64,000 nt of DNA from Candidatus Ozemobacteraceae bacterium. GTDB taxonomy: Bacteria > Muiribacteriota > Ozemobacteria > Ozemobacterales > Ozemobacteraceae. The notes below the pieces were generated by a model. The model saw nothing but the letters and a program-made list of their open reading frames with translations. It was not told where the DNA came from and ran no database searches. The DNA lies in NCBI GenBank assembly GCA_035373905.1, contig DAOSOK010000021.1, positions 1 through 64,000 on the forward strand. The letters are read 5' to 3'. How positions within the stretch are numbered: position 1 is the first letter of the stretch; each line of letters starts with the position of its first letter. Positions 8,009 through 16,801 of the stretch are shown here, piece by piece. Both the position numbers and the translations under genes were made by a program.

Positions 8009-10099
8009 TTAGTCCCAGCGGGTGTTCAATCCAAACGTCACCCCGAAGTCATGTCCGTATCCGAACTCGCTCTGGAGGGACATCGGGAAGCCGAGGCTCG
8101 CCTGCCAGCCCTCGTTGAACACAGACATGCCCAGGATGAGATCGATGTTCGGGCCATCGGGGCCGTTGTCCATCTCCCAGGATTCGCCATCGATTTCGCC
8201 GATCAGAGAGAAGTGCTGGTTTACGCGGTAATCGACGCCGCCGCGATACATGTATTTCGAGATGCTGTCTTCCGCGTCGTTGGCGATGCCGAGGTTCACG
8301 TGGCTCGCCCAGCGGTCGCTGATGCGGCCCGAGTATGCGCCGCCGAACTCCACCCAGCTGCCGCGCGTCGCATTGGCGGGACCGATCTTGACGCCGACGC
8401 GTGATTTGCCGGAAAGATTGATCAGAGGCTGGTGATAATTGTCGGAGGAGAACTTGCCGGCGACATGCAGCAGAACCGCATGGTTGCCTTCGTAATTTTT
8501 CCAGATCTGGTATCCGAGCTTCAATTCCGGATCATGAATGCCCGAGAGGTCGACGGTGGGGAATCCGCCGCCGGTCCGGGTGACTTCCCAGGACTGGAAC
8601 GGTACGGTGACGCCGGCCATCAGTTTCCTGCCGGTATACATCAGGCTGACGGGCATGACCCACTGGCGACCGTCGATGATGTTGTCCTTGCCGTTGAGAT
8701 ATTTATATTTGTCGTAGCGGAATCCGAACCCGAAGTGCCAGGTCTTGTAATAGGGAATCAGGGCGCTTTCGGTTTCGATCAGGCCGTGATATCCGCGCAA
8801 ATTCAGGAAATAGGGGGAGAAGTCGGTGGGCTTGAGCTCGTCCGGAATCCGGTATTTTTCTTCGCGGTAGAGCGTGGTGGCGGTGTCGGGTCCGGCCTGC
8901 GGGGCTGCCATGATGGGAGCCGGAGGAATTGCACCGGTGCTCATGTAGGGCGGCGGAGGGGGAGGCTCCATCCCCTGGGGAGTGGCCGCCACGGGGGGGG
9001 CCGGAGGCATCATCGCGGTCGGAGGAGCCGAGAACGACGGCGGCGGCGGGGCCATGGGCGGCGGTTCGTAGGCAGGAACGGCGGCCTGGCCACCCGCATC
9101 GAACGACTGGGCAGCGGCCATCTGGGCCGGTGGTTCCATTCCGGGGATGCTCAGGCTCATGCCTGCTTCGAGGCGGTTGGGATTGATCTGCGGGTTCGCC
9201 CCGGCGATTTCGCGCCAGCGCTTGCTCGAACCAAGCAGTTTCTTCGCGATCTTTCCGAGCGTGTCGCCCTTCTGGACGACGTAGGTTCCGCCGCTCTGGC
9301 CGTAATAGCTGGCATCGGCATCGAACCCGGCGGTTCTGCCAGCCGGCTTCGCCTGCGCGACGGCGGGAGCGTTGGCGGCGGCTCTCTTCGGCGTGCTCAC
9401 GGGCGGTGCGACATCAGGCTCGGGCTCGACGGCTTCATACTCCTGCGCCGCCGCAGAGGCCCGCACAGGGGCGCGCACCACCGGAGCGGCCGCGACGGCG
9501 GGCCTGGCAACAGCAACCTGCGTTGGTGCAGCCGCAGCGGGTGCCATCCGGGCCGGAGCGGTACGCGAAACGTTGACGGCGCCGGCGGCGACGGGCAGAA
9601 GCAGACGCTGACCGACCACCAGGGAGTTCGGGTCGGCGATCCGGTTGAAGGCCATCAGTTCCTGCCAGCGATTGGCGTTCCCGAGGAGCTTCTGCGCAAT
9701 TGCGGGAGCGGTGTCGCCCGCCTGGACCACGTATCCGCCAGCTTCATAGCCACGTGCCGTCGCGGGAGCGGCATTCTGGGCCGCACCGGCGGCAGCCGCG
9801 ACGCGAACCGATGCGGCCGTGTTCTGGACGCGGCTCCTGGCCTTGTTCACCATGGCCGCGGGCGGCTCGATCGGCGCGCGCACGTCGCCGGCCTCCAGCG
9901 GCATGGCGACCACCTTCGGCGGCGCCTGGAGCAGCCCGCCCATACCGGGCAAGGCGACGCCGTCGGCCTGTCCGGCCTCGTCGCTCAACGCGACAGGGTA
10001 TTCCTGCGCGGCGACGGGGACGGGCATGACTGCGGCGCCCACCGATAACAGCAGGGCGAGCAGCGGGTCCCTGGCCCGCATCGGTCTATAGAATCGCAT
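8009..10099 (-). CDS. LysM-repeat protein with C-terminal outer-membrane domain
   Basis: Exported 696-residue protein. An N-terminal signal peptide (about 30 residues, ending PVPVAAQ) is followed by a LysM domain near residues 119-168 (YVVQAGDTAPAIAQKLLG), an Ala/Pro-rich linker, a second LysM near 266-317 (YVVQKGDTLGKIAKKLLG), a strongly Pro-rich stretch, and a 250-residue C-terminal region of alternating aromatic/polar strands that looks like an outer-membrane barrel. LysM binds peptidoglycan, so the protein probably ties the outer membrane to the wall. The start at 10099 has GGAGG upstream; a longer reading would overlap the neighbouring gene. Confidence 0.75.
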   Translation of the reverse strand: MRFYRPMRARDPLLALLLSVGAAVMPVPVAAQEYPVALSDEAGQADGVALPGMGGLLQAPPKVVAMPLEAGDVRAPIEPPAAMVNKARSRVQNTAASVRVAAAAGAAQNAAPATARGYEAGGYVVQAGDTAPAIAQKLLGNANRWQELMAFNRIADPNSLVVGQRLLLPVAAGAVNVSRTAPARMAPAAAAPTQVAVARPAVAAAPVVRAPVRASAAAQEYEAVEPEPDVAPPVSTPKRAAANAPAVAQAKPAGRTAGFDADASYYGQSGGTYVVQKGDTLGKIAKKLLGSSKRWREIAGANPQINPNRLEAGMSLSIPGMEPPAQMAAAQSFDAGGQAAVPAYEPPPMAPPPPSFSAPPTAMMPPAPPVAATPQGMEPPPPPPYMSTGAIPPAPIMAAPQAGPDTATTLYREEKYRIPDELKPTDFSPYFLNLRGYHGLIETESALIPYYKTWHFGFGFRYDKYKYLNGKDNIIDGRQWVMPVSLMYTGRKLMAGVTVPFQSWEVTRTGGGFPTVDLSGIHDPELKLGYQIWKNYEGNHAVLLHVAGKFSSDNYHQPLINLSGKSRVGVKIGPANATRGSWVEFGGAYSGRISDRWASHVNLGIANDAEDSISKYMYRGGVDYRVNQHFSLIGEIDGESWEMDNGPDGPNIDLILGMSVFNEGWQASLGFPMSLQSEFGYGHDFGVTFGLNTRWD

Positions 10100-10131
10100 T
10101 GATAACCTCCGTGATTCCAGAGATGGAAGGT

Positions 10132-11187
10132 TCAGACTTTCCAGTATTTTCGAAAGTTCGCTTTGAGCAGTTTTGCGTAGGCATACCAATCGGAATAAGA
10201 AATGATTTCTTCCTTCTTCCCCTTATCGACAGGCAGAAGCCGATTATTGATAAGCAATTGTGCGTGATTTGCGAAAGCGGTCGCCTGCGCCCTTCCGGGG
10301 GCGCCGCCTTCGAGGACGGTCACGATTTTTCCCTTGCACAGTTGTCTGGCCGTCCCGAACACTTCGCGAAACAACGCCAACAGCCCATGCTGGCTGACCA
10401 GAAGGTGTGTCCCGCCCTCCTCGGCCAGGATGTTCGTCCCCCACGGGACAATGAGGAATTCGGGCTCATACTGTTTCAGCATCGGGACGATCATTTCGCG
10501 CCAGCAGACGAGGTATTCCCGGTCGCCGTATCCGGAGGGCAGAGGAATGTTCACGTTGTAGCCGCTGGCCGGCTGCTTGCCGGTCTCGGAGTAATGTCCC
10601 GTTCCGGTTCTGCCGGGGTATTCGTGCAGGGAAACGGTCAGCACGTCGCGCCGTTCCCAGAAAATTTCCTGCGTTCCGACGCCGTGGTCGGCATCGAGAT
10701 CGACGATGGCGATGCGCTTGAGGCCGAACTTCTTCGAGAGGTAGTGAGCGCCGGCCGCCGCATAGTTCAGGAGGCTTCCGAAGCCGAATTTTTTGTATCC
10801 GGCATGATGGCCTGGCATCGCGGTGAGGCACGCCGCATTCGGGATCTTGCCGTCCATGATCAGATCGATCGCATCGAGAACGCCGCCGGCCCCGAAGCGG
10901 GCGACCTCGAAGGATTTTTCCATGACCGGCGTGTCCTGGTCGAGCGAGCCGACGCCGTGGGTGCAGCGCTTGTGCAGCAGCTCGAGATACTCGGGGTCGT
11001 GGATTTCGCGAAGCCGTTTCATCGTCGCGATATCGGCTTCATGGATCTGGTCGGGCCACATGCCGGCGTTGACCAACTCCTCGATGATCAGCTGGAGCCT
11101 GGTCCCTTCCGGGCCAGTCACAAGCGGATCATGGAGCAGGAGGTCGGGGCTGTACATGATGACCCCACCCTGGCTTTCGGATTCCAT
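10132..11187 (-). CDS. HDAC/acetoin-utilisation superfamily protein with altered active site
   Basis: A 351-residue arginase/deacetylase-fold protein. The family landmarks LLHD (17-20), IHDPEYLE (62-69), AMPGHHAG (123-130), FGFGSLLNYAAAG and VDLDADHGVGTQEIFW are in order. Compared with canonical members, the metal-site motif DxDxHH reads DLDADH (His replaced by Asp167), the downstream GFDxH block is replaced by VPWGTNILAEEGG, and the catalytic Tyr in EGGY is Ala. The start at 11187 keeps the usual first strand; an ATG at 11157 with GGGTGGGG upstream is an alternative. It lies 32 bases upstream of the LysM gene. Confidence 0.8.
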   Translation of the reverse strand: MESESQGGVIMYSPDLLLHDPLVTGPEGTRLQLIIEELVNAGMWPDQIHEADIATMKRLREIHDPEYLELLHKRCTHGVGSLDQDTPVMEKSFEVARFGAGGVLDAIDLIMDGKIPNAACLTAMPGHHAGYKKFGFGSLLNYAAAGAHYLSKKFGLKRIAIVDLDADHGVGTQEIFWERRDVLTVSLHEYPGRTGTGHYSETGKQPASGYNVNIPLPSGYGDREYLVCWREMIVPMLKQYEPEFLIVPWGTNILAEEGGTHLLVSQHGLLALFREVFGTARQLCKGKIVTVLEGGAPGRAQATAFANHAQLLINNRLLPVDKGKKEEIISYSDWYAYAKLLKANFRKYWKV

Positions 11188-11361
11188 CGTCAGGCGCGCG
11201 AGATGCGCTCCCCCCTTTCTCGGCGGATGCCTTCCCGCCTATACATCGGCAGAAGGGCGTCGAATATCCACCGAAACGGAGGAACGCCGACTGGGCATGA
11301 CCGGTCGGCTCAGGGAACCGGGGGAAGAACGTTTCTCAGCAGCCGCGAGGCGTCAGGAACC

Positions 11362-12261
11362 TCAGCGGTTGCCGCTTTCGGCTTTGCGCACCGCCATCCA
11401 GGCGTCGAGGGCGGCGGTGTAGTCGCGGAGGGCATTTTCCTTGGCTGCCGAGGACGCGGCGGGGTCCTGGACGGTGCTCACATACGTTCGGTAGGCCGTT
11501 TCGTAGCGCATCCTGGCCTGCTCGGCGGGCGACGCCGCCAGGGAGGCGGCACTCACGCCCGCGGAAACGGAAGCAGGAGTGGCGGATGCCACTGCAGGCG
11601 GGGGTTGGGCGGCGAGAGCCGTGTAGGCCATCACGCCGGCTTTTTTCACGAGCCTGCTGCCGATCCATTTTCCGATCTTGCCGCCGATGATGTCGCCGCC
11701 GATCGCGCCCACGAGGGGAAGGGCGATGGGGCCGCACCCGGCGAAGAGCGCCGTGCCGACGGCAATCCCGACGGCTTTTCCGATGATGCTGCCGACCGCG
11801 TCGGAGGCGCCCTCGACGGCGAGTTTTTTCTTGTCGAGCCCCTTCCATATCTCGGAAAGGGTCGCCGGCCGGTTCGTCAGGCGGGCTTCGATATACCCGG
11901 CGGCCAGCGGCTTGACATAGGCCTTCGTCATCGACGAGGCGATTTCGGCGCCGATGAGCCCACCCACGGCTGCTCCGGCCGGCCCGCCGACCGTCAGGCC
12001 GATGACGGCCCCGAGGGCCATTCCGGCGAATCCGGTGATCCTGCCCGCGATGCCGCCGGCGGCGCTGGCCCCGATGTTGGTTTTCACCCAGACGGGGTCT
12101 TTCACCTGCTCGATCTTCTGTTCGACCTTCTGCGCCGCTTTGGCTTTCAGGCGCGAGAACAGTCCCTCGCCGGCCTCGGCAACGGCCGCGCCGCCGATCA
12201 GGGCCCCGATCAGCCACAGGCAGAGGATCGCACGCCAGGCGGTTTTCTTCGTGATATTCAT
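11362..12261 (-). CDS. Exported glycine-zipper protein
   Basis: Unknown function. About 299 residues: a signal peptide or anchor (NITKKTAWRAILCLWLIGAL), a basic coiled segment, then two stretches of small-residue helices (near residues 55-115 and 150-200) with repeated GxxxG patterns such as GAVIGLTVGGPAGAAVGG, typical of glycine zippers that insert in membranes. The C-terminal 90 residues are Ala/Ser-rich and end in a helical segment. The start at 12261 is chosen for the signal peptide; upstream codons come from a repeat element. It stands alone, 174 bases from the HDAC-like gene. Confidence 0.6.
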   Translation of the reverse strand: MNITKKTAWRAILCLWLIGALIGGAAVAEAGEGLFSRLKAKAAQKVEQKIEQVKDPVWVKTNIGASAAGGIAGRITGFAGMALGAVIGLTVGGPAGAAVGGLIGAEIASSMTKAYVKPLAAGYIEARLTNRPATLSEIWKGLDKKKLAVEGASDAVGSIIGKAVGIAVGTALFAGCGPIALPLVGAIGGDIIGGKIGKWIGSRLVKKAGVMAYTALAAQPPPAVASATPASVSAGVSAASLAASPAEQARMRYETAYRTYVSTVQDPAASSAAKENALRDYTAALDAWMAVRKAESGNR

Positions 12262-12618
12262 CCTTGGCCACCTTATCAGCACAGAACCGAACCGTCGCAT
12301 TCCGATAAAGGTATTGATTCCAGAATGCGAAAGGCCGGTTTCGCCTTCCCGTTCGTGCTGAGCCTGTCGAAGCACGAGAGGCTCCCACCTTTCAACAAGT
12401 TCAGGGTGAACGGGATGTCAGCTTTCAGCAGGTCCTATTTATTGTACTGATAAATCCCCCACCCCGCCAATCATCCGAGTCGCATCTTTCGGGACCGGGA
12501 GATGGGTCCGGGATCGATGTCTTCCCTGGGGGGGCTTGAAGCATGCGTTCAGATGGTCGTCCAGATGGCATCTCACTCGTGATACATTCATACGGACAAC
12601 AGGTGAAAGGACCGTACC
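12262..12618. other. Divergent intergenic region between glycine-zipper and pirin genes
   Basis: A 357-base gap containing a 65-bp dispersed repeat (12349-12413), an AT-rich spot near 12430-12450 and the ribosome-binding site AAAGGA of the pirin gene. No convincing paired -35/-10 boxes and no additional gene were seen. Confidence 0.6.
12349..12413. repeat. Dispersed 65-bp inverted-repeat element, copy 1
   Basis: Begins CCGTTCGTGCTGAGCCTGTC and ends TTCAACAAGTTCAGGGTGAA followed by CGG. The outer arms are imperfectly complementary (GAGCCTGTCGAA against TTCAACAAGTTC). Two more copies of the same size are at 40274-40339 and 42826-42891. All are intergenic. Confidence 0.75.
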
Positions 12619-13467
12619 ATGAGGAAATTGAGAGAGATTCGGAAAATCGTGAGCGGGAGCAGGCAGGAGGACGGGGCTGGCGTGAAACTCGTTCGCGTCA
12701 TCGGGCATGCCGACGTGAAGGAGTTCGACCCGTTTCTGATGCTGGATGCCTTCGACTCGCGGAACCCAGACGATTACGTGCGGGGGTTCCCCTGGCATCC
12801 GCATCGCGGGATCGAGACGGTGACATATCTTATATCAGGAAATATAGAACACGGCGACAGTCTCGGCAACAAGGGGGTCATCACCGACGGGAGCTGCCAG
12901 TGGATGACGGCGGGAAGCGGCATCATCCACCAGGAGATGCCCCAGGCGTCGGAGCGGATGCTCGGGCTTCAGCTCTGGGTGAACCTGCCGCGGAAGGACA
13001 AGATGGCGGAGCCGCAGTATCGCGACATCACCGCGACCAGCATTCCGAAACTCCGCGACGGGGACGCCGCCGTCGCCGTCATGTCGGGCCGGTACGGCGA
13101 CGCCGAGGGACCGACGCAGGGAGATTACGTGAAGGTGCTCGCCCTCGACGTCGATCTGAAGCCTGGCGCGTCCTGGCGCCTCGAGACGGACCCGGAATCC
13201 ACCGTTTTCGTGTATCTGTTCGAAGGGTCCGGAGCTTTCGGAAACGATCCGACGACGATCGAAAGCCACCGGGCCGTTCTGTTCGGCGAGGGTGAAGAAC
13301 TGGCCGTCGCCGCGGGACCGGCGGGCCTGCGCTTCATGCTGTTCGCAGGCCGACCTTTGCGCGAGCCGGTGGCCTGGGGCGGCCCGATCGTGATGAACAC
13401 CCGCGAAGAACTCCGACAGGCCTTCGCCGAGATCGACAACAACACGTTCATCCGCCACCCTCGCTGA
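12619..13467 (+). CDS. Pirin family protein
   Basis: Bicupin protein of 282 residues. The N-terminal cupin shows FDPFLMLDAFDS, then GFPWHPHRGIETVTYLI and MTAGSGIIHQEMP, which supply the metal-binding His/Glu set of pirins. The C-terminal cupin ends with FAGRPLREPVAWGGPIVMNT, a typical pirin end block. Bacterial pirins are iron-binding, and some act as quercetinases or modulators of central metabolism; substrate cannot be told from sequence. AAAGGA lies 7 bases before the ATG. It is convergent with the ABC importer genes. Confidence 0.92.
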   Translation: MRKLREIRKIVSGSRQEDGAGVKLVRVIGHADVKEFDPFLMLDAFDSRNPDDYVRGFPWHPHRGIETVTYLISGNIEHGDSLGNKGVITDGSCQWMTAGSGIIHQEMPQASERMLGLQLWVNLPRKDKMAEPQYRDITATSIPKLRDGDAAVAVMSGRYGDAEGPTQGDYVKVLALDVDLKPGASWRLETDPESTVFVYLFEGSGAFGNDPTTIESHRAVLFGEGEELAVAAGPAGLRFMLFAGRPLREPVAWGGPIVMNTREELRQAFAEIDNNTFIRHPR

Positions 13468-13505
13468 TCTTGGGGTGATCCGCGTTTCCTGACGTCGAAC
13501 GAATG

Positions 13506-14372
13506 TCACTCCCGGAGGGCGCCGGAGGTGATGCCTTCGATGATGTTGCGCTGGAAGACCAGGAACAGGAGGATCAGGGGGATGGAACTGACGGCGGAGC
13601 CGGCCATGAGGGTGCCCCAGTCGGTCGAGTAGGGCCCCTGGGTCAGCATCGCGAGACCGACGGGCAGGGTGCGCCGGGCGGCGGAGTCGGTCAGGATCAG
13701 GGGATAGAGAAACGAGTTCCAGGTGACGACGGCGGTGTTGATCACGACCACCGCGAGCGCCGGGCGGCAGAGCGGGAAGACGACGTGCCGGAGAATGCCG
13801 GCTTCCCCCGCCCCGTCGGCGCGCGCCGCGTCCTCGAGATCGGCCGGCAGGGCCGAAATATACTGGCGAAGCAGGAAGATGTTGAAACTGTCGACGCAGA
13901 AGGGCAGGATCAGCGCCCACAGGGTGTCGTGCAGGCCGAGACGGTAGACGAGATCGAGAATCGGTACCATCAGGGTCTGCTTCGGCACCATCAGGGTCAC
14001 CAGCACGATCCCGAACAGCAGCTTTCTGCCCGGGAACCGATACCGGGCGAAGGCATACCCGGCCAGGACCGACGTGACGACGTTCGCGGCGACGACCGTC
14101 CCCAGGACGAAGAAACTGTTCCAGACATACTGGAGAAAACCCGCTCCCCCGAGAACCGTGCGGTAATGCTCGAAGGTGAGCCCGACGCCGGAAGCGGCCA
14201 TGCCCGGCTCGAACTTCATCACGGACCTGGCAAGCATATATATCAATGGATATAAGTAGCTCAGCAGAAGCGCGCCGAGGAAAACGGTCAGCCAAGGCCC
14301 GGCCGGTTTCGGGCGGGAACGGGCCGCACTCGTTTTCGTGATGCCGTCCGGAGCGGTCGTCGCGGGGTTCAT
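13506..14372 (-). CDS. Carbohydrate ABC transporter permease (MalG-type)
   Basis: Inner-membrane subunit of a CUT1-type sugar importer, 288 residues with six predicted helices. The cytoplasmic EAA loop DAARADGAGEAGILRHVVFP, which docks the ATPase, is clear at about residues 190-210. The C-terminus ends NIIEGITSGALRE as in MalG homologues. The gene overlaps the upstream permease by 4 bases. No ATP-binding subunit is encoded nearby, so a shared ATPase encoded elsewhere (as for MsmX) is inferred. Confidence 0.92.
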   Translation of the reverse strand: MNPATTAPDGITKTSAARSRPKPAGPWLTVFLGALLLSYLYPLIYMLARSVMKFEPGMAASGVGLTFEHYRTVLGGAGFLQYVWNSFFVLGTVVAANVVTSVLAGYAFARYRFPGRKLLFGIVLVTLMVPKQTLMVPILDLVYRLGLHDTLWALILPFCVDSFNIFLLRQYISALPADLEDAARADGAGEAGILRHVVFPLCRPALAVVVINTAVVTWNSFLYPLILTDSAARRTLPVGLAMLTQGPYSTDWGTLMAGSAVSSIPLILLFLVFQRNIIEGITSGALRE

Positions 14373-15265
14373 CGGTGTTTTTCCCTCAGAAGGCGCATCT
14401 GGACCAGCGACATGGCCATGATGACGGCGAACAGCACCCAGGCCATCGCCGAGGCGTATCCCATCTCGTGATACCGGAACGCCGCCTCGTAGACGCGGTG
14501 GACGAGCGTGTCGGTCGTTCCGAGGGGACCGCCGCGGGTGAGCGTGAAAATCTCAGGGAAGACCTGCCAGCCTCGTATGATGTTTATGACTATAACGAAA
14601 AGAATCATTCCGCGGATCTGCGGCAGCGTGATGTGACGGAACTGGGCCCACTCCCCCGCCCCGTCGACCTCGGCCGCCTCGTAGAGATGCGCGGGAACGG
14701 ATTTCAGCGCGGCCAGAAACAATACCATATAATATCCAATGGATGACCAGACGTCCATCGCCATGATCGCCGGCATTGCCCATGCCGTCTCGACGAGCCA
14801 GGCGTGTTTCTGAAACCCGGCGAAGGCCATGACGGCGTTGAGGAAGCCGTCGGGCGCGTAGAAGGATTTGAAGATGGTCGCGATGACGACCATCGAGATG
14901 ATCGAGGGCAGAAAGAACGCCGATCGAAACAGGTTCTGCAGGTTCCGGACGCGCTCGACGAGCAGGGCGAGCGCCAACGCGAGAAGCGTCGTGACGGGCG
15001 TCGTGCCGACGACGAAGAACAGCGTATTCCCGAACGCCTGTCGGAACCGGTCGTCCGAGAACAGCCTGACGACGTTGTCGAGGCCCGTCCATCGGAACGC
15101 GCCGGCGCGGAACACGTCGTAGTCGCAGAAGCTGAGCAGGAAGGAAAACGCCAGCGGATACAGCCAGAAAACGAGGAACGTCATCAGCCAGGGGGACAGG
15201 AAGAGCAGCGCGTAGAGAGGCCTGGCGACGGACGGCGAGGAGGCGTCACGCCCCGTCGCACGCAT
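14369..15265 (-). CDS. Carbohydrate ABC transporter permease (MalF-type)
   Basis: Second membrane subunit of the importer; 298 residues with six helices. The EAA motif YEAAEVDGAGEWAQFRHITLP is present, with the family block LTRGGPLGTTDTLVHRVYEAAF after it. Its start codon overlaps the stop of the binding-protein gene (TGATG) and its stop overlaps the next permease, so all three are translationally coupled. Two AT-rich codon islands lie in membrane segments at 14575-14600 and 14725-14745. Confidence 0.92.
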   Translation of the reverse strand: MRATGRDASSPSVARPLYALLFLSPWLMTFLVFWLYPLAFSFLLSFCDYDVFRAGAFRWTGLDNVVRLFSDDRFRQAFGNTLFFVVGTTPVTTLLALALALLVERVRNLQNLFRSAFFLPSIISMVVIATIFKSFYAPDGFLNAVMAFAGFQKHAWLVETAWAMPAIMAMDVWSSIGYYMVLFLAALKSVPAHLYEAAEVDGAGEWAQFRHITLPQIRGMILFVIVINIIRGWQVFPEIFTLTRGGPLGTTDTLVHRVYEAAFRYHEMGYASAMAWVLFAVIMAMSLVQMRLLREKHR

Positions 15266-16680
15266 CAGGCGGCGTTTTTTTTTACCTCGCCGTAGATGAA
15301 AATCAGAAGGATCGCATTCGCGACGGTTCCCGCTGCGATCAGCACGAGCAGAACCATCGCCCAGACGGGCAGCGCGATGGTGCCGGCGACAGGGATCGAG
15401 GAGCCGGCGGACGACGGAACGGGGGCGGACGCTTTCCGGCGGTCGTCGAACTGGAGGCGGACGCGCTCGTATGCCGTCGCGGCGGCTCCCAGGACCTCGT
15501 CGACCGGGCTGCCGTACAGGACCTTTTCGACGGCGTCGTTGATGATGCTTTCGAGTTCGATCCAGAGGGGGTGAACCGGCGGATGCACGCCGGTCTCCAT
15601 CTGCTTCACGAACACGCCCAGCTTCGGGTTTTTCCTGAAAAAATCGTCATCGTACGCGGCCTTGTCGGTCGGGAAGCTGACCAGGGCTTCCTTCGTGATG
15701 GGCAGGGTGTTTTCGGCCTTCGTGAGAAAGCGGAGGAACTCCGTCGCCGCCTGCGTGTCCCTGCAGTTCTTGAACAGCACGAGAATCTGGCCGCCCAGGA
15801 ACGAGCAGGACCGGCCGCGCCCCTCGCCGGGAGGCGGGATCAGCGCCGTTCCGAAATCGAGGTCGGGAGCTTCCTTCGGGTATTTCGCGAAGTTCCAGGA
15901 GCCCGAGATTTCGAGGCCCAGGCGGCCCTTCTTGAACGCGTCGTCGAGAATGTCCTGCTTTTCCTTGAGGCCGAACGCCATCAGGCGCCGGTAGAACTCG
16001 AGCGCCTCGCGGGTGGCGGGGCTGTCGAAACAGAAGTTCCCCTGCCCGTCGAGGATCGAGCCGCCGTTTCCCCAGACGAAGGGCAGGAACTTTTTGTAGA
16101 GGATATGCCCTTCGCCGGCGTTCACACCGAAGCCGTAGATGCCCTTGTCGGGCTGGTGGATGGCCTTGGCGGCGATGAGCAGCTCGTCCCAGGTGCGGGG
16201 CGGGATGTCTGGATCGAGGCCGGCGGCCTTGAAGAGCGCGCGGTTGTAGAAGAGCACGCGCGTGCCGACGAGCCAGGGCATGCCGTAGATGCGGCCTTCC
16301 CAGGTTGCGGGTTCCCAGAGGTGATACCGGGGACGCAGGTCGGAAACACGCTCGGTAATATCGATGAGAACCCCTTCCGACATGAATTTGCCGGTCCAGG
16401 TCGAGCCGAGTTCGCAGATATCGGGGGCCTTGCCGTTGGCGAGAGCGACGACGATCTTGTCGAGGCCGTTCCCCCAGTTGAGCTGTTCGCTCCGGATCTT
16501 GACGCCGGGGTGTTCGGCCTCGAAGCGGGCGATCACAGGGGCGATGAACTTCTGGTCCCAGAAGTTCCAGAAGACCAGTTCGGTCTCAGCCGCCGCCGGC
16601 GCGCAAAAGATCGCCAGCATGACCATCACGGCCATCAGGCGCCCGGCGGAACCGGCAACACGAAGAACTTCTCTGAGCAT
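15265..16680 (-). CDS. Extracellular sugar-binding protein with C-terminal membrane anchor
   Basis: Solute-binding protein family 1 of the ABC importer, 471 residues. After a signal peptide (cleavage near CAPAAA/E) the mature part begins ELVFWNFWDQ and contains the typical FEAEHPGVKI and NGKAPDICELGSTW. Unusually, the C-terminus adds a Pro/Ser linker and one hydrophobic helix (residues about 436-460) followed by EVKKNAA, so the receptor is probably tethered to the inner membrane. AAAGAGG supports the start at 16680. It is the first gene of the importer operon. Confidence 0.88.
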   Translation of the reverse strand: MLREVLRVAGSAGRLMAVMVMLAIFCAPAAAETELVFWNFWDQKFIAPVIARFEAEHPGVKIRSEQLNWGNGLDKIVVALANGKAPDICELGSTWTGKFMSEGVLIDITERVSDLRPRYHLWEPATWEGRIYGMPWLVGTRVLFYNRALFKAAGLDPDIPPRTWDELLIAAKAIHQPDKGIYGFGVNAGEGHILYKKFLPFVWGNGGSILDGQGNFCFDSPATREALEFYRRLMAFGLKEKQDILDDAFKKGRLGLEISGSWNFAKYPKEAPDLDFGTALIPPPGEGRGRSCSFLGGQILVLFKNCRDTQAATEFLRFLTKAENTLPITKEALVSFPTDKAAYDDDFFRKNPKLGVFVKQMETGVHPPVHPLWIELESIINDAVEKVLYGSPVDEVLGAAATAYERVRLQFDDRRKASAPVPSSAGSSIPVAGTIALPVWAMVLLVLIAAGTVANAILLIFIYGEVKKNAA

Positions 16681-16801
16681 GGCGCCTCTTTCTACCAGAA
16701 AACCACTCTTCCCGCAAATCAAGACACATGTCAGCCAGAAAACATCCGTGCTGTTATCCGGTATCACGTCCCCCGAATTCTATTCATTCTGGTGGCCTCG
16801 A

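Noticed and set aside
10099..12450. 783-codon plus-strand frame over the HDAC-like and glycine-zipper genes
   Set aside because: The minus-strand genes have recognisable motifs, signal peptides and start signals; the plus frame has none.
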